A model generated the notes under the pieces. That model worked only from the letters and a program-made list of their open reading frames with translations, had not been told where the DNA came from and made no database searches. A DNA stretch of 64,000 nucleotides from Bacillus manliponensis (GTDB lineage Bacteria > Bacillota > Bacilli > Bacillales > Bacillaceae_G), in the NCBI RefSeq assembly GCF_000712595.1, contig NZ_JOTN01000002.1, positions 310,001 to 374,000 on the forward strand, given 5' to 3'. This document shows, one piece after another, positions 18,192 through 26,806 of the stretch. Within the stretch, counting starts at the first letter, position 1, and each line of letters starts with the position of its first letter. The position numbers and the translations under genes were made by a program.

Positions 18192-18283
18192 ACTACTCAC
18201 CTTCTACTTTTTCTTTTATTATAGGGGAAATCAACTTTTTGCGCCAAATAAAAAGGCAATGACTCTCTAATCCACCGCCCTTC

Positions 18284-18538
18284 TCAAACAATCTTCTTTA
18301 GTACATATGCGACAAACAATGTACAACAAGCACCCAGCATCAAAACAGCTGCCATAAAAATTATTGGCATCCATGGTAGCATAAATAATATTTTCACATA
18401 TTTCATAAACAAGAAAAAACAACCCTTTATCACAATAAGGCAAACAACTACACTGCTCCAAGAGATAATTATTTTATCCTTACAAAGAAATATACTCACA
18501 ACAATGACAAAGAACCAAAAGAGAAAGACTGTTTGCAT
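18284..18538 (-). CDS. small membrane protein of unknown function
   Basis: 84 residues with three predicted membrane helices (about 2-18, 25-45 and 52-78) and a short basic tail. AAGGAG precedes the ATG. I do not recognise a family. It stands between yqkE and the ribbon-helix-helix gene on the same strand. Confidence 0.6.
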   Translation of the reverse strand: MQTVFLFWFFVIVVSIFLCKDKIIISWSSVVVCLIVIKGCFFLFMKYVKILFMLPWMPIIFMAAVLMLGACCTLFVAYVLKKIV

Positions 18539-18642
18539 TTCCCTACTCCTTCCGTTCTATTATCTTTTTCTTAATCTACAACTATTTCTTATAACAAGAA
18601 AAAACATCTTGTTCAAATCGATATATTACCGAAAAAACAAGC

Positions 18643-19119
18643 TTATCTCTTTTCATTTCCCTTCTCTTCTATGTTATATTTTTGTAAAAACTCCCATAAA
18701 GCTTCTTCTACGAGCCTTGATTTATATACACCCGTTCGTTTTGCAAAGGAATCTAATTCCATAAGAAGCTCCTTTGAAATAGAAAACGTCTGTTTCTTTT
18801 TCTCACCTATAATCGGTCCTACTTGCAGTGCACCATACCCTCTTTTTTGCAACAATTCGTATATTTTTTGCAGTTGCTCATAAATCAAAAATTGATAATC
18901 TATTTTTTCTTGTTGCATGGTAGGTGCTTCTTCTAATCGTAAGTGTCTCGGTTCGATTCCCTCTCCAACAAATATCCTCTTCTTTTGCTCGCTATCATAT
19001 TCATAACCAATCATCCTTAATTTCTTCGATAATACATACGGACTCATATCAATACGTTTTGCCACAAGGGCTAACGGCTCCCTATTATTCAAACAGTCTA
19101 TAATCTCACCAATTCGCAC
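18643..19119 (-). CDS. putative DNA-binding protein with a C-terminal ribbon-helix-helix-like segment
   Basis: 158 residues from a GTG directly after a GGAGGGAGGAG tract. The start (LALVAKRIDMSPYVLSKKLRMIGY, about residues 16-40) resembles a helix-turn-helix; the end (TFSISKELLMELDSFAKRTG, then YKSRLVEEALWEFLQKY) resembles a ribbon-helix-helix of the CopG/MetJ kind. A basic KKK segment joins them. I infer a transcriptional regulator; no specific family or target is recognised. Confidence 0.6.
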   Translation of the reverse strand: MRIGEIIDCLNNREPLALVAKRIDMSPYVLSKKLRMIGYEYDSEQKKRIFVGEGIEPRHLRLEEAPTMQQEKIDYQFLIYEQLQKIYELLQKRGYGALQVGPIIGEKKKQTFSISKELLMELDSFAKRTGVYKSRLVEEALWEFLQKYNIEEKGNEKR

Positions 19120-19208
19120 CTCCTCCCTCCTCTCTGCCTCTTCATGTTCATTCAGTTATTTTTACTATCATATGCTAAAGAAATATGTTAAGGTGCAGCA
19201 GCATGCTA

Positions 19209-19290
19209 ATAAAGTGAAACTTCACTCCACAGCGCTTTAATCTCTATCTAAACTTCTCTACATCCCTAATTTTTAATGTGAAAACCTCGT
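19209..19290 (+). repeat. decayed bcr1-like element (copy H)
   Basis: Begins with the intact ATAAAGTGAAACTTCACTC end, then a degenerate interior (TAATCTCTATCTAAACTTCTC) recognisable against the long copies; the right-end GCGGGATAAA is lost. It lies in the 360-base gap before yuiF, which otherwise holds only that gene's promoter region. Confidence 0.55.
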
Positions 19291-19479
19291 ATTCTATAAG
19301 TAGTAGGATAAATAATTTCCATGCACCTTATGCTGTTACTTTCCTTTTACATTTCACAAAAAAAACTTTATAATGTATGACATCTATTATGAAGGTAGTT
19401 TTTTTATGTTCTCTTTATAGATGGCGTAAAAATCTTATCTCTGTCACAAATCATGAAAACAGGAGAGGTAATATTTATT

Positions 19480-20799
19480 ATGAACGCTGTACTCATCGCT
19501 GTAGCAGTGATGCTACTTCTTAGTTTATTACGTGTACAGGTTATCGTTGCCATCATCGTTGGCGCTTTAACTGGAGGATTAATTGGAGGACTTGGAATTA
19601 CAGAGACAATCGCTACTTTCACTGAAGGTCTAGGAGATAGTGCTCCTATCGCCTTAAGTTATGCCATGCTTGGTGGATTTGCGATTTCCCTTTCTAAAAC
19701 AGGACTACCTGACGCTATGATCCATACTGCACTACACTGGATTGGACACGAAGGAGATTCGAAAAAGAAAGCATATTCAAAAGTACTTATTTTACTGATT
19801 ATACTTACAATGGCTTGTTTTTCACAAAACCTTATTCCTGTTCACATCGCCTTTATCCCTATTTTAATACCTGCTCTACTTAAAGTATTAAATGGACTAG
19901 AGATTGATCGTCGCCTCGTTGCATGTATCATTACCTTTGGTCTTATTACACCTTACATGTGGATTCCAGCAGGTTTCGGTAAAATCTATCATGACGTATT
20001 GCAGACCAATGCTGCACAAAGTGGCTTAACTTTCGATGTTTCACTCATTCCAAAAGCAATGACGATCCCAGCGCTTGGAATGATTTTAGGCCTATTTATT
20101 GCTATCTTTATCACATATCGTAAACCACGAACATACAACGAGCAAAATGTAGAAAAAACTGAGAACGAAACCATTCCTTACACAAAAAAAAGCATTGCAT
20201 TTGGATTACTCGCAATCGTTGCAACACTTAGCGTACAACTTGCAACAGAATCGATGATTTTTGGTGCTCTCGCTGGAATTATCGTTTTATCATTAAGCGG
20301 GAGCCTTCCCCTTAAAGAAGCAGATGCAATTTTAACAAGCGGGATGCGCATGATGTCATTTATTGGATTTGTCATGATTTCTGCTGCTGGATTTGGTGCA
20401 GTTCTTCGTGAAACAGGACATGTCGAATCACTTGTTGAAACAAGTGCAAATATAATGGGAAACAGTAAACCACTAGCTGCTTTTCTTATGCTTGTCATTG
20501 GTTTACTCGTTACGATGGGAATTGGATCATCATTTTCTACCATTCCAATTTTAACGACAATCTTTGTTCCACTTTGTATACAACTTGGTTTTAGTCCAAT
20601 GGCAACAATTGCAATTATCGGCACAGCTGGTGCACTTGGCGACGCAGGGTCACCTGCTTCTGATAGTACACTTGGTCCAACTTCCGGGCTTAATGCCGAT
20701 GGACAACACCATCACATATGGGATACTTGTGTACCAACATTTTTACACTATAACATTCCACTTCTTATTTTTGGATTTATTGCTGCTCTTGTATTATAA
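19480..20799 (+). CDS. YuiF-type Na+/H+ antiporter-family transporter
   Basis: 439 residues from the ATG at 19480; an in-frame ATG at 19453 is possible, but AGGAGAGG lies between the two. About 11 membrane helices. SQNLIPVHIAFIPILIPALLK near 108-130 and GDAGSPASDSTLGPTSGLNADGQHHH near 390-415 are typical of the YuiF/NhaC-like branch of the ion transporter superfamily. It probably exchanges Na+ or takes up an amino acid. The stop codon coincides with the left end of a bcr1-like element. Confidence 0.85.
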   Translation: MNAVLIAVAVMLLLSLLRVQVIVAIIVGALTGGLIGGLGITETIATFTEGLGDSAPIALSYAMLGGFAISLSKTGLPDAMIHTALHWIGHEGDSKKKAYSKVLILLIILTMACFSQNLIPVHIAFIPILIPALLKVLNGLEIDRRLVACIITFGLITPYMWIPAGFGKIYHDVLQTNAAQSGLTFDVSLIPKAMTIPALGMILGLFIAIFITYRKPRTYNEQNVEKTENETIPYTKKSIAFGLLAIVATLSVQLATESMIFGALAGIIVLSLSGSLPLKEADAILTSGMRMMSFIGFVMISAAGFGAVLRETGHVESLVETSANIMGNSKPLAAFLMLVIGLLVTMGIGSSFSTIPILTTIFVPLCIQLGFSPMATIAIIGTAGALGDAGSPASDSTLGPTSGLNADGQHHHIWDTCVPTFLHYNIPLLIFGFIAALVL

Positions 20800-20891
20800 A
20801 GTGAAACTTCACTCAGCGGGGGTTTTCTTCATCCCCTACTGAGTGTTAGTTGAACCAATCGGGCTTTTACGGGCTGTTAATGCGGGATAAA
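20796..20891 (+). repeat. bcr1-like element, short form (copy B)
   Basis: Bounded by ATAAA at both ends (20796-20800 and 20887-20891), with the CAGCGGGGG / CCCCTACTG hairpin and a GGGCTTTTACGGGC segment. Its first bases supply the TAA of the transporter gene. Confidence 0.85.
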
Positions 20892-20938
20892 CAAAATAAA
20901 AAAGGTGCGTGTTACAAAACGCACCTTTTTTATTTTGT
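20891..20938. terminator. very strong bidirectional terminator
   Basis: A 20-bp perfect inverted repeat (core AAAAAAGGTGCGT) with an 8-base loop between the bcr1-like element and the LacI gene. Confidence 0.9.
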
Positions 20939-21874
20939 GGATTCTCTTTCTGTAAGAACAACATTACGATGTATCACTTCTTGTTTTATTTGTTTCTTCT
21001 GTACTTTCTCCATTAACAACTGCATTACAAAAGCACATTTTTCTTCTAATGGTTGCGAAATTGTCGTTAAAGATGGAGTCATCCACTCACCTTGCAACGT
21101 TCCTTCTAAACCAATTAATTGTAATCTCATAGGGATAGAGATGCGCAAGTTTCGTGCCGCTCGCATTGCTCCGCTCGCTATTTGATCACTTTGCGCAATA
21201 ATACCATCTATGTATGGATATTTGCGTAGTATTTCTTGTATAGATACTTCAATATTATGTGCTTCAATTGTTATTACTTTATGCGATAGCTGCCTATCAA
21301 AAGCATGGTCTAAAAATGTGTGGACGCGTTCATCTTTCTCTTCTGGCTCATGATTCACTCGTATGTAAGCGACAAACTGACAGCTTTTCTCTTTCAAAAA
21401 CGTAACAGCTTTATTCATACTATTACAAGATTGCTGTATAAAACGCTCTTCATTAGACTCACCAAATATAACAAATGGCACAGGTAGAGTTTTTTCTTGT
21501 AAACTTTCATACACCTCTTCCATCATAACAATGCCTGCAATATGGTTTTCTAATAATTCATTCATATAATTCGGATTGCTCTTCATACTACAAACTATCA
21601 TTTGATATCCTTCTTTATGTGCAACGTCTTCTAATGTAGCTAACATTTGTAAATACGTAATATTTTCTAAGCTTGGTACAATAACAGCAATCATTGTTGA
21701 CGACTTTTTAAACAAAGCTTTTGCAGCTACCTGTGGCTTATACTGTAGCTTCTCAATCGCTTCTTTTACTTGCTTCACCGTATCTTCATGTACATATCCT
21801 TTTTCATTTAATACTCTTGAAACAGTAGCTACTGAAACTCCTGCTAATTTTGCAACTTCACGTATCGTTGCCAC
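20930..21874 (-). CDS. LacI/GalR-family transcriptional regulator
   Basis: 314 residues. The N-terminal HTH is canonical (TIREVAKLAGVSVATVSRVLN at residues 2-22, then the hinge helix KPQVAAKALF near 48), followed by a periplasmic-binding-like effector domain. It probably represses a sugar utilisation gene. No sugar gene adjoins it: it stands between convergent and same-strand antiporters, so the target is unclear and possibly only itself. Confidence 0.92.
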   Translation of the reverse strand: MATIREVAKLAGVSVATVSRVLNEKGYVHEDTVKQVKEAIEKLQYKPQVAAKALFKKSSTMIAVIVPSLENITYLQMLATLEDVAHKEGYQMIVCSMKSNPNYMNELLENHIAGIVMMEEVYESLQEKTLPVPFVIFGESNEERFIQQSCNSMNKAVTFLKEKSCQFVAYIRVNHEPEEKDERVHTFLDHAFDRQLSHKVITIEAHNIEVSIQEILRKYPYIDGIIAQSDQIASGAMRAARNLRISIPMRLQLIGLEGTLQGEWMTPSLTTISQPLEEKCAFVMQLLMEKVQKKQIKQEVIHRNVVLTERESTK

Positions 21875-21973
21875 ATCGTCACCCCTTAGCGTGGAAATAG
21901 TTTACAATTTTACGTTAATGCAAAACAGAAGATACGTCAAGTTAGATGTTAGATATTTCTGAAAATTGTTACA

Positions 21974-22004
21974 TAAAAAAAGAGGAGTGCTTATGCACTT
22001 CTCT
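21974..22004. terminator. terminator after the CPA2 antiporter
   Basis: GAGGAGTGC / GCACTTCTC stem with a TTAT loop and poly-T on the minus strand. Confidence 0.8.
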
Positions 22005-23154
22005 CTTCTTTTAATTGACGATCTTTAACTGCAAATGTGTACTTTAACATTGGCGGTGTAACCATCGTTGTTAAAATAACAACAAGAACAACTGCTGTAA
22101 AGTAGTCTTGTGCTAACAATCCTGAAGCTAATCCTTGTCCAGCAATGATTAACGCAACTTCACCACGTGAAACCATTCCTGCCCCAATAACTGTAGAAGA
22201 TTGTAAATCAAAACCAGTCATACGAGCACCTACAGCACCACCGATTAGTTTCGTTAAAATAGCAATTACAGTTAAGGCAATAATAAACCATACGTGGTCT
22301 CCAAGACCTTCAAATGTAATATTCATTCCAACACTTACGAAGAAAATTGGAACGAACATTGCATATGCAATTGGTTCTACTTTCTTTTCTACTTCATGCT
22401 TATAACTTGTTTGAGAAATCGCAAGTCCTGCTGCAAATGCTCCGATAATGCCTGCAACTCCTAGCATTTCACTAAAGTATGCAAAGGCGAAACAGATGAT
22501 AAGGGCACCACTAATAATTGATTCTGATACACGTAGTGGTGATAACCAACGCATAATCATTGGTACACCTTTCCAGCTCACTGCAATAATCACTGCGAAG
22601 AAGATTGCTTTCTTAATAATTACTTCCATTAAGTTTACATCTGCTGATCCTAAGAAACTCATCGCAAATGCTAATAAAATTACAACTAAGATGTCATCAA
22701 CAACTGCTGCTCCTAGAATTGTTGTACTTTCACGTGATTTCATTTTTCCTAAATCACGAAGTGTTTGTACAGAAATACTTACACTTGTTGCACACAGTAG
22801 TAAACCTAAGAAGATTGCATGGGATTGATCCATACCAACAACAAGTCCTGCACCGTATCCTCCTAGGAATGGAAGAATAATACCGCCAATCGCAACGGCC
22901 AATGATGAATTACGATTTTTGTTTAATTCATCTAAATCTGTTTCTAAACCAGCCATGAACATTAGGAGAATAACCCCTACTTCACTTAATTGTTTAATTA
23001 AATCTGTGTTGTCAATCCAACCAAATACAGCTGGTCCGATAATAATACCGACAATTAATTTACCTAGTACAGACGGTTGTCCTAGTCTGACAGTGATGTC
23101 ACCTGCAACTTTTGTACATAGCAAAATTAATGCTATTTGGAAGAAAAACTCCAT
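21991..23154 (-). CDS. CPA2-family Na+/H+(K+) antiporter, NapA/GerN/GerT type
   Basis: 387 residues, about 12 membrane helices. LGQPSVLGKLIVGIIIGP near residue 25, LMFMAGLETDLDEL near 65 and VVDDILVVILL near 153 (the two-Asp ion-binding site) are typical, and no TrkA-N domain follows, so this is the NapA-like rather than the KefB form. B. cereus has such antiporters in spore germination (GerN, GerT); whether this is one of them or a housekeeping paralog cannot be settled here. Confidence 0.88.
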   Translation of the reverse strand: MEFFFQIALILLCTKVAGDITVRLGQPSVLGKLIVGIIIGPAVFGWIDNTDLIKQLSEVGVILLMFMAGLETDLDELNKNRNSSLAVAIGGIILPFLGGYGAGLVVGMDQSHAIFLGLLLCATSVSISVQTLRDLGKMKSRESTTILGAAVVDDILVVILLAFAMSFLGSADVNLMEVIIKKAIFFAVIIAVSWKGVPMIMRWLSPLRVSESIISGALIICFAFAYFSEMLGVAGIIGAFAAGLAISQTSYKHEVEKKVEPIAYAMFVPIFFVSVGMNITFEGLGDHVWFIIALTVIAILTKLIGGAVGARMTGFDLQSSTVIGAGMVSRGEVALIIAGQGLASGLLAQDYFTAVVLVVILTTMVTPPMLKYTFAVKDRQLKEERSA

Positions 23155-23351
23155 TGTATCGCTCCTTTTCTCATATTACTCATCAGAATAATTATAATTA
23201 TATACGATTTCTAGCAGTCTGTGAAATTATCAAATCCGTTTCAGCGCGCATTTCTAACGAAAAACACTCCCAGTAAATCCCTTCTCGAAACAATTCTTCC
23301 TATTTAATATAAAAGATAATTTTCACCCTATTTTTTAGCGCAAAAAAAAAT

Positions 23352-23828
23352 TTAAAAAAAATTTTTTTCAAACTGAATTTCATGCAAAATCGGGATTCCA
23401 TCGTAACCAGTTTGGGGAATTTTTTTTTTAAGCTTCCTCGCCTCTTCTACTGCCCCAATATATAAATGTGTCATCACAAATCCACGCTGTTGATAAAAGC
23501 GAATTGCATTTGTATTATCATTTGTTGTAATTAACCATACCTTTTGCAAACCTTGTTTCTTTGCTTCGTTCACTACACACTCAACAAGCTGACTACCAAT
23601 TCCTTTCTTTTCAGCAAAACTATCCAATGACACCATTTCAAAACTATCCCCTGCAACGGCGTATGTAACAATTCCTTTTATTTGCCCCTCTTCCACCGCA
23701 ATAAATCCAGGTAACTTATGTAATTCATGCAAATGACCACGGGATACCATCACTGCACTTCCCCAGTTTCCCACCATAAACTCTTTCACTTTTTCTTCCA
23801 TGTCCTTCGTAATTTTTTGAATCTCCAT
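23352..23828 (-). CDS. GNAT-family N-acetyltransferase
   Basis: 158 residues from the ATG at 23828, after AGGGGAAGGG; the frame runs on upstream into the divergent promoter and is not used. AEKKGIGSQLVECVVNEAKKQG near residues 75-95 is the acetyl-CoA binding motif A, and NAIRFYQQRGF near 108 motif B. The gene contains an A10 run (plus-strand T 23420-23429) coding for lysines, a likely slippage site. Substrate unknown. Confidence 0.85.
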   Translation of the reverse strand: MEIQKITKDMEEKVKEFMVGNWGSAVMVSRGHLHELHKLPGFIAVEEGQIKGIVTYAVAGDSFEMVSLDSFAEKKGIGSQLVECVVNEAKKQGLQKVWLITTNDNTNAIRFYQQRGFVMTHLYIGAVEEARKLKKKIPQTGYDGIPILHEIQFEKNFF

Positions 23829-23901
23829 ACTCTTCCCTTCCCCTCTCCATATGCCAATATGATACAATAAAATTGTATCATATTTAGGTTGGAGGATTGG
23901 A

Positions 23902-24831
23902 ATGATGAGAGCGTTTTGGACAACATTGTTAACTGTATGCGGAGCTCTAATCGGCATCGGGATTTTCTTTACAAGTAAATTTATGTATTTAAAGAAAAAA
24001 ACAGAGGAAGAGATTTTAGAACGTGAAACGAAGCGACACTTTCGTTTAGAACAATTTGAAGCTCTGCAAAAAGAAGAACTATACATCGCTTCTAAATTTG
24101 GCTATAACATTCACGGTTACTATATTCCATCTGGAAACTCAAATAAATTTATGATTTTTTGTCACGGTGTAACTGTTAATAAAATGAATTCCATCAAATA
24201 TGCAAACTTATTTTTAAAACGTGGCTTTAACGTATTAATTTACGATCACCGTCGTCACGGGCAAACAGGTGGAAAAACGACAAGCTATGGCTACTATGAA
24301 AAACATGATTTGAAATCTGTTGTGGACTGGCTAAAAATACGTTTTGGCACAAATATTACACTTGGTATTCACGGAGAATCGATGGGGGCTGCAACACTGC
24401 TCCAATATGCAGGTATGGTAGAAGATGGTGCTGATTTTTACATTGCCGACTGTCCATTTTCAGATTTTTACGACCAACTAAATTACCGACTTCGTGAGGA
24501 ATTTCGCTTACCAAAATGGCCACTACTGCCAATTGCAAATACTTTTTTAAAAGTACGTGATGGCTATACATTAAAAGAAGTTTCACCAATTGACTGCATA
24601 AAAAATATTCAAAATCCTGTATTATTTATACACAGCAAAGATGATGACTACATTTTATGTGAAATGACAGAAGCATTATACGAAGCAAAAGAAGGCGATA
24701 AACAACTGTTTATTGCAGAGAAAGGTGATCATGCATCTTCTTATAACGAAAATAAAGAAGAATACGAACAAGCAATTGATCAGTTCCTACATGCATATAT
24801 ATACAAAAAAGAAGACAGGCTCGCAAAATAG
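23902..24831 (+). CDS. yqkD: alpha/beta hydrolase, YqkD type
   Basis: 309 residues. An N-terminal membrane anchor (about 5-25) precedes the hydrolase fold: HG in CHGVT near 92, the nucleophile Ser in GIHGESMGA near 158, Asp in HSKDDDY near 245 and His in GDHASS near 276. GGAGG lies 6 bases before the ATG. It is divergent from the GNAT gene with only 73 bp between. Probably an ester or lipid hydrolase facing outward or membrane-bound; substrate unknown. Confidence 0.87.
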   Translation: MMRAFWTTLLTVCGALIGIGIFFTSKFMYLKKKTEEEILERETKRHFRLEQFEALQKEELYIASKFGYNIHGYYIPSGNSNKFMIFCHGVTVNKMNSIKYANLFLKRGFNVLIYDHRRHGQTGGKTTSYGYYEKHDLKSVVDWLKIRFGTNITLGIHGESMGAATLLQYAGMVEDGADFYIADCPFSDFYDQLNYRLREEFRLPKWPLLPIANTFLKVRDGYTLKEVSPIDCIKNIQNPVLFIHSKDDDYILCEMTEALYEAKEGDKQLFIAEKGDHASSYNENKEEYEQAIDQFLHAYIYKKEDRLAK

Positions 24832-24848
24832 AGCCTGTCTTCTTTTTT
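24805..24848. terminator. bidirectional terminator
   Basis: 18-bp perfect stem (AAAAAAGAAGACAGGCTC) with an 8-base loop; the yqkD stop codon is inside it. Confidence 0.9.
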
Positions 24849-24851
24849 CTT

Positions 24852-25094
24852 TCATGCTAACACATCTGTAACATCTTCCATGTGCTCAGCAATCCATTCT
24901 ATCGCTTCCTCAAGTGATTCAAATTCACTCACTTGAAACGTTACTTCATCTTGCAAAAGCCATACGTCTTTTGCATCTTCCTGTACACCAGCAATAGACC
25001 AATGCAGCAAACTATATGGATGATTTTCATTTAAAAATGACACCCATGTGCGCTCTTGTGCAACATTTTGTAATATACGTAGTTGTTTATTCAT
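24852..25094 (-). CDS. yqkC: YqkC-family (DUF2552) protein
   Basis: 80 residues, soluble and acidic at the end (EEAIEWIAEHMEDVTDVLA). The pattern HPYSLLHWSIAGV followed by KDVWLLQDEV matches the small DUF2552 family, located beside yqkD in bacilli. Function unknown. Confidence 0.75.
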   Translation of the reverse strand: MNKQLRILQNVAQERTWVSFLNENHPYSLLHWSIAGVQEDAKDVWLLQDEVTFQVSEFESLEEAIEWIAEHMEDVTDVLA

Positions 25095-25226
25095 ATTTTC
25101 ATTTCACCTTAATATGTTTCAATATACGAGTTATTATAACACTCTCTACTTTCTAGTACAAAGTGTTGTATCACAGCTATAAGAAAAGCTATGATAGCAA
25201 TAAGCGTTTGGATTGGAGGTGTAGCA

Positions 25227-25433
25227 ATGGGGAAAGTACAAATTAAAGTAAACGATAATGGATCGTTCCGCATTACAGGGGATGTGGAAATGATCGATGC
25301 AGAAGGAAACGTATTTCCTGTCAAACCTGCATTTTCTTTATGTCGCTGTGGTTTATCTGAAAAGATGCCGTACTGCGATGGCTCACATAAAGGAAAATTC
25401 AATTCTATCGTTCGTGCACCAAAAGAAGACTAG
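25227..25433 (+). CDS. CDGSH iron-sulfur domain protein
   Basis: 68 residues from the ATG at 25227 (GGAGGTG upstream). A single CDGSH motif, CRCGLSEKMPYCDGSH at about 40-55, gives the 3Cys-1His ligands of a redox-active [2Fe-2S] cluster. The N-terminal beta strands resemble the prokaryotic stand-alone mitoNEET-like type. It probably takes part in electron or cluster transfer. Confidence 0.9.
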   Translation: MGKVQIKVNDNGSFRITGDVEMIDAEGNVFPVKPAFSLCRCGLSEKMPYCDGSHKGKFNSIVRAPKED

Positions 25434-25434
25434 T

Positions 25435-25466
25435 AAAAAACGCACATTATTTAATGTGCGTTTTTT
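25435..25466. terminator. bidirectional terminator
   Basis: 15-bp stem AAAAAACGCACATTA and its complement with a 2-base loop, between the CDGSH gene and fluC2. Confidence 0.9.
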
Positions 25467-25824
25467 ATACAATATTCCCAATATAAAAACCTATAAAAGC
25501 ACTTGTAATTCCGCATAGGTAACTACTGATTACATATGTGATTACAAGTTTACTTTCTCTTTTATGCATCGCTTGAACAACCTCTAACTTAAATGTTGAG
25601 AACGTTGTAAATGCACCTAAAAATCCCGTGCCACATAGTAACATCCACGCTGTACTAACTTGCGCTCCGTACAATAATCCGAGTAAAAATGAACCAAATA
25701 TATTTACAAACAACGTTCCATAAGGAAAATGCGTCCCATACTTTTCTTTTGTAACATTGTTAATAAAAAAACGGGCAATCGCACCGAAAAAACCACCAAT
25801 TCCAACTAATATCCAGCTCATCAT
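25465..25824 (-). CDS. crcB2: fluoride channel subunit FluC/CrcB 2
   Basis: 119 residues, four membrane helices. GGFFGAIARF near residue 8, PYGTLFVNIFGSFLLG near 35-50 and the Phe-rich GFLGAFTTFSTF near 72-84 (the fluoride-coordinating Phe box with the Na+-binding Gly-Thr region) are complete. It exports F-. It overlaps the first crcB gene by 4 bp (ATGA), so the two subunits probably assemble as a heterodimer. Confidence 0.93.
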   Translation of the reverse strand: MMSWILVGIGGFFGAIARFFINNVTKEKYGTHFPYGTLFVNIFGSFLLGLLYGAQVSTAWMLLCGTGFLGAFTTFSTFKLEVVQAMHKRESKLVITYVISSYLCGITSAFIGFYIGNIV

Positions 25825-26222
25825 TCCCCCTCATTTCTAGTACGCTGTTCATATACTTTCATACCGAGGTGAAACCCAAACAAAGACATGCATAAACCAA
25901 TTACAGCACTTGCTAAAACATACAAAACTGCTATAAAAAATGCGCCATTTTGTACGAAAGTAATTGTTTCTACACTAAACGTGGAAAACGTTGTAAATGA
26001 TCCAATTAGCCCCGTCCCAACCGCATTTATCATAGTTTGTGAAACTTGTTTCATACGAAATATGTACATTGTTAAAAACGCTAATAAAAAGCTCCCTACC
26101 ATGTTCGCAAGCCACGTTTCTACTGGAAAATGAGATTGGTCTGAAGTTACAAACAGCCTACCTATTCCGTAACGCACTAAAGCTCCCACTATCCCACCAA
26201 TTCCAACTGCCATATATTTCAT
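25821..26222 (-). CDS. crcB1: fluoride channel subunit FluC/CrcB 1
   Basis: 133 residues, four membrane helices, with GGIVGALVRYGIGR near residue 8, WLANMVGSFLLAF near 38 and GTGLIGSFTTFSTFS near 70-84. Partner of the downstream crcB2. No fluoride riboswitch could be found in the 120 bases upstream, which is unusual enough to note. Confidence 0.93.
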   Translation of the reverse strand: MKYMAVGIGGIVGALVRYGIGRLFVTSDQSHFPVETWLANMVGSFLLAFLTMYIFRMKQVSQTMINAVGTGLIGSFTTFSTFSVETITFVQNGAFFIAVLYVLASAVIGLCMSLFGFHLGMKVYEQRTRNEGE

Positions 26223-26351
26223 GTCTTTTCACCTCACCGTTACTTCTACACAGCTTTTTCTCCAGTATAGCAAAGCACTTCTCACCTTCAAATTGACATA
26301 CAATTCTTTCTTTTTTTTAGATTTTTTACTAGCTTTCTATTTTTTTTGTGA

Positions 26352-26357
26352 TATAAT
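26352..26357 (+). promoter_or_regulatory. -10 element of the rib operon
   Basis: TATAAT 14 bases before the FMN aptamer; no good -35 at the standard distance. A TTGACA at 26293-26298 could belong to a second, upstream start. Confidence 0.5.
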
Positions 26358-26370
26358 TTGACCAAACAGC

Positions 26371-26509
26371 ATCCTTCGGGGCCGGGTGAAATTCCCAACC
26401 GGCGGTGATGAAGCACACGCTTCTAAGTCCGTGACCCGTTTTCAACATAGAAAACGGTGGATCTAGTGAGACTCTAGGGCCGACAGTATAGTCTGGATGG
26501 GAGAAGGAT
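26371..26509 (+). promoter_or_regulatory. FMN riboswitch (RFN element)
   Basis: The conserved aptamer is complete: the P1 pair ATCCTTC / GAAGGAT closes it, with the invariant GGGCCGGGTGAAATTCCCAA, CCGGCGGTGAT, AAGTCCGTGACCCG, GGTGGATCTAGTGAGACTC and GGGCCGACAGT blocks in order. FMN binding favours P1, freeing the terminator at 26754-26784. The 5' strand of P1 plus four G (26371-26382) is complementary to the terminator arm 26755-26765, one base bulged, and is the likely antiterminator. Confidence 0.97.
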
Positions 26510-26516
26510 ATGTTTT

Positions 26517-26738
26517 CTAGTTTATATAACAGGATACAACGCTTATTTCAGTATGCATATTACAAGTGCTTTTATAAGATAAACTTGTAGTTTATTTCGT
26601 ATACACTTTTTACTGAAATAGCAATACAACTCTAGCGCGTTTAAAAATCGTACTAAGCTAAGTTTATTTCTTATGCAAAAAAACGATTACTTGCTAGGCC
26701 TTTTCGTCATACCGTTGTATCTCCACTTATATTTCTAG
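26517..26738 (+). repeat. 222-nt structured insert in the riboswitch expression platform
   Basis: The ends form an imperfect inverted repeat (CTAGTTTATATAA...GATACAACG against CGTTGTATC...TTATATTTCTAG). Two nested branches lie inside: TTATTTCAGTA / TACTGAAATA and AATCGT / ACGATT. It holds no frame. It looks like a MITE-like or cruciform-forming RNA module separating aptamer and terminator. Confidence 0.55.
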
Positions 26739-26753
26739 TAAAACAGACCTCCC

Positions 26754-26784
26754 AGCCCCAAGGATTATTCCTTGGGGCTTTTTT
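26754..26784 (+). terminator. regulated terminator of the rib leader
   Basis: AGCCCCAAGG / CCTTGGGGCT with an ATTATT loop and a T run, 23 bases before ribD: the off-switch of the FMN riboswitch. Confidence 0.9.
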
Positions 26785-26806
26785 ATTTTGTTGGAGAGGT
26801 GATCAT

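Noticed and set aside
23829-24086. N-terminal extension of the GNAT protein
   Set aside because: The extension is the antisense of yqkD and its promoter; a good ATG with ribosome site lies at 23828.
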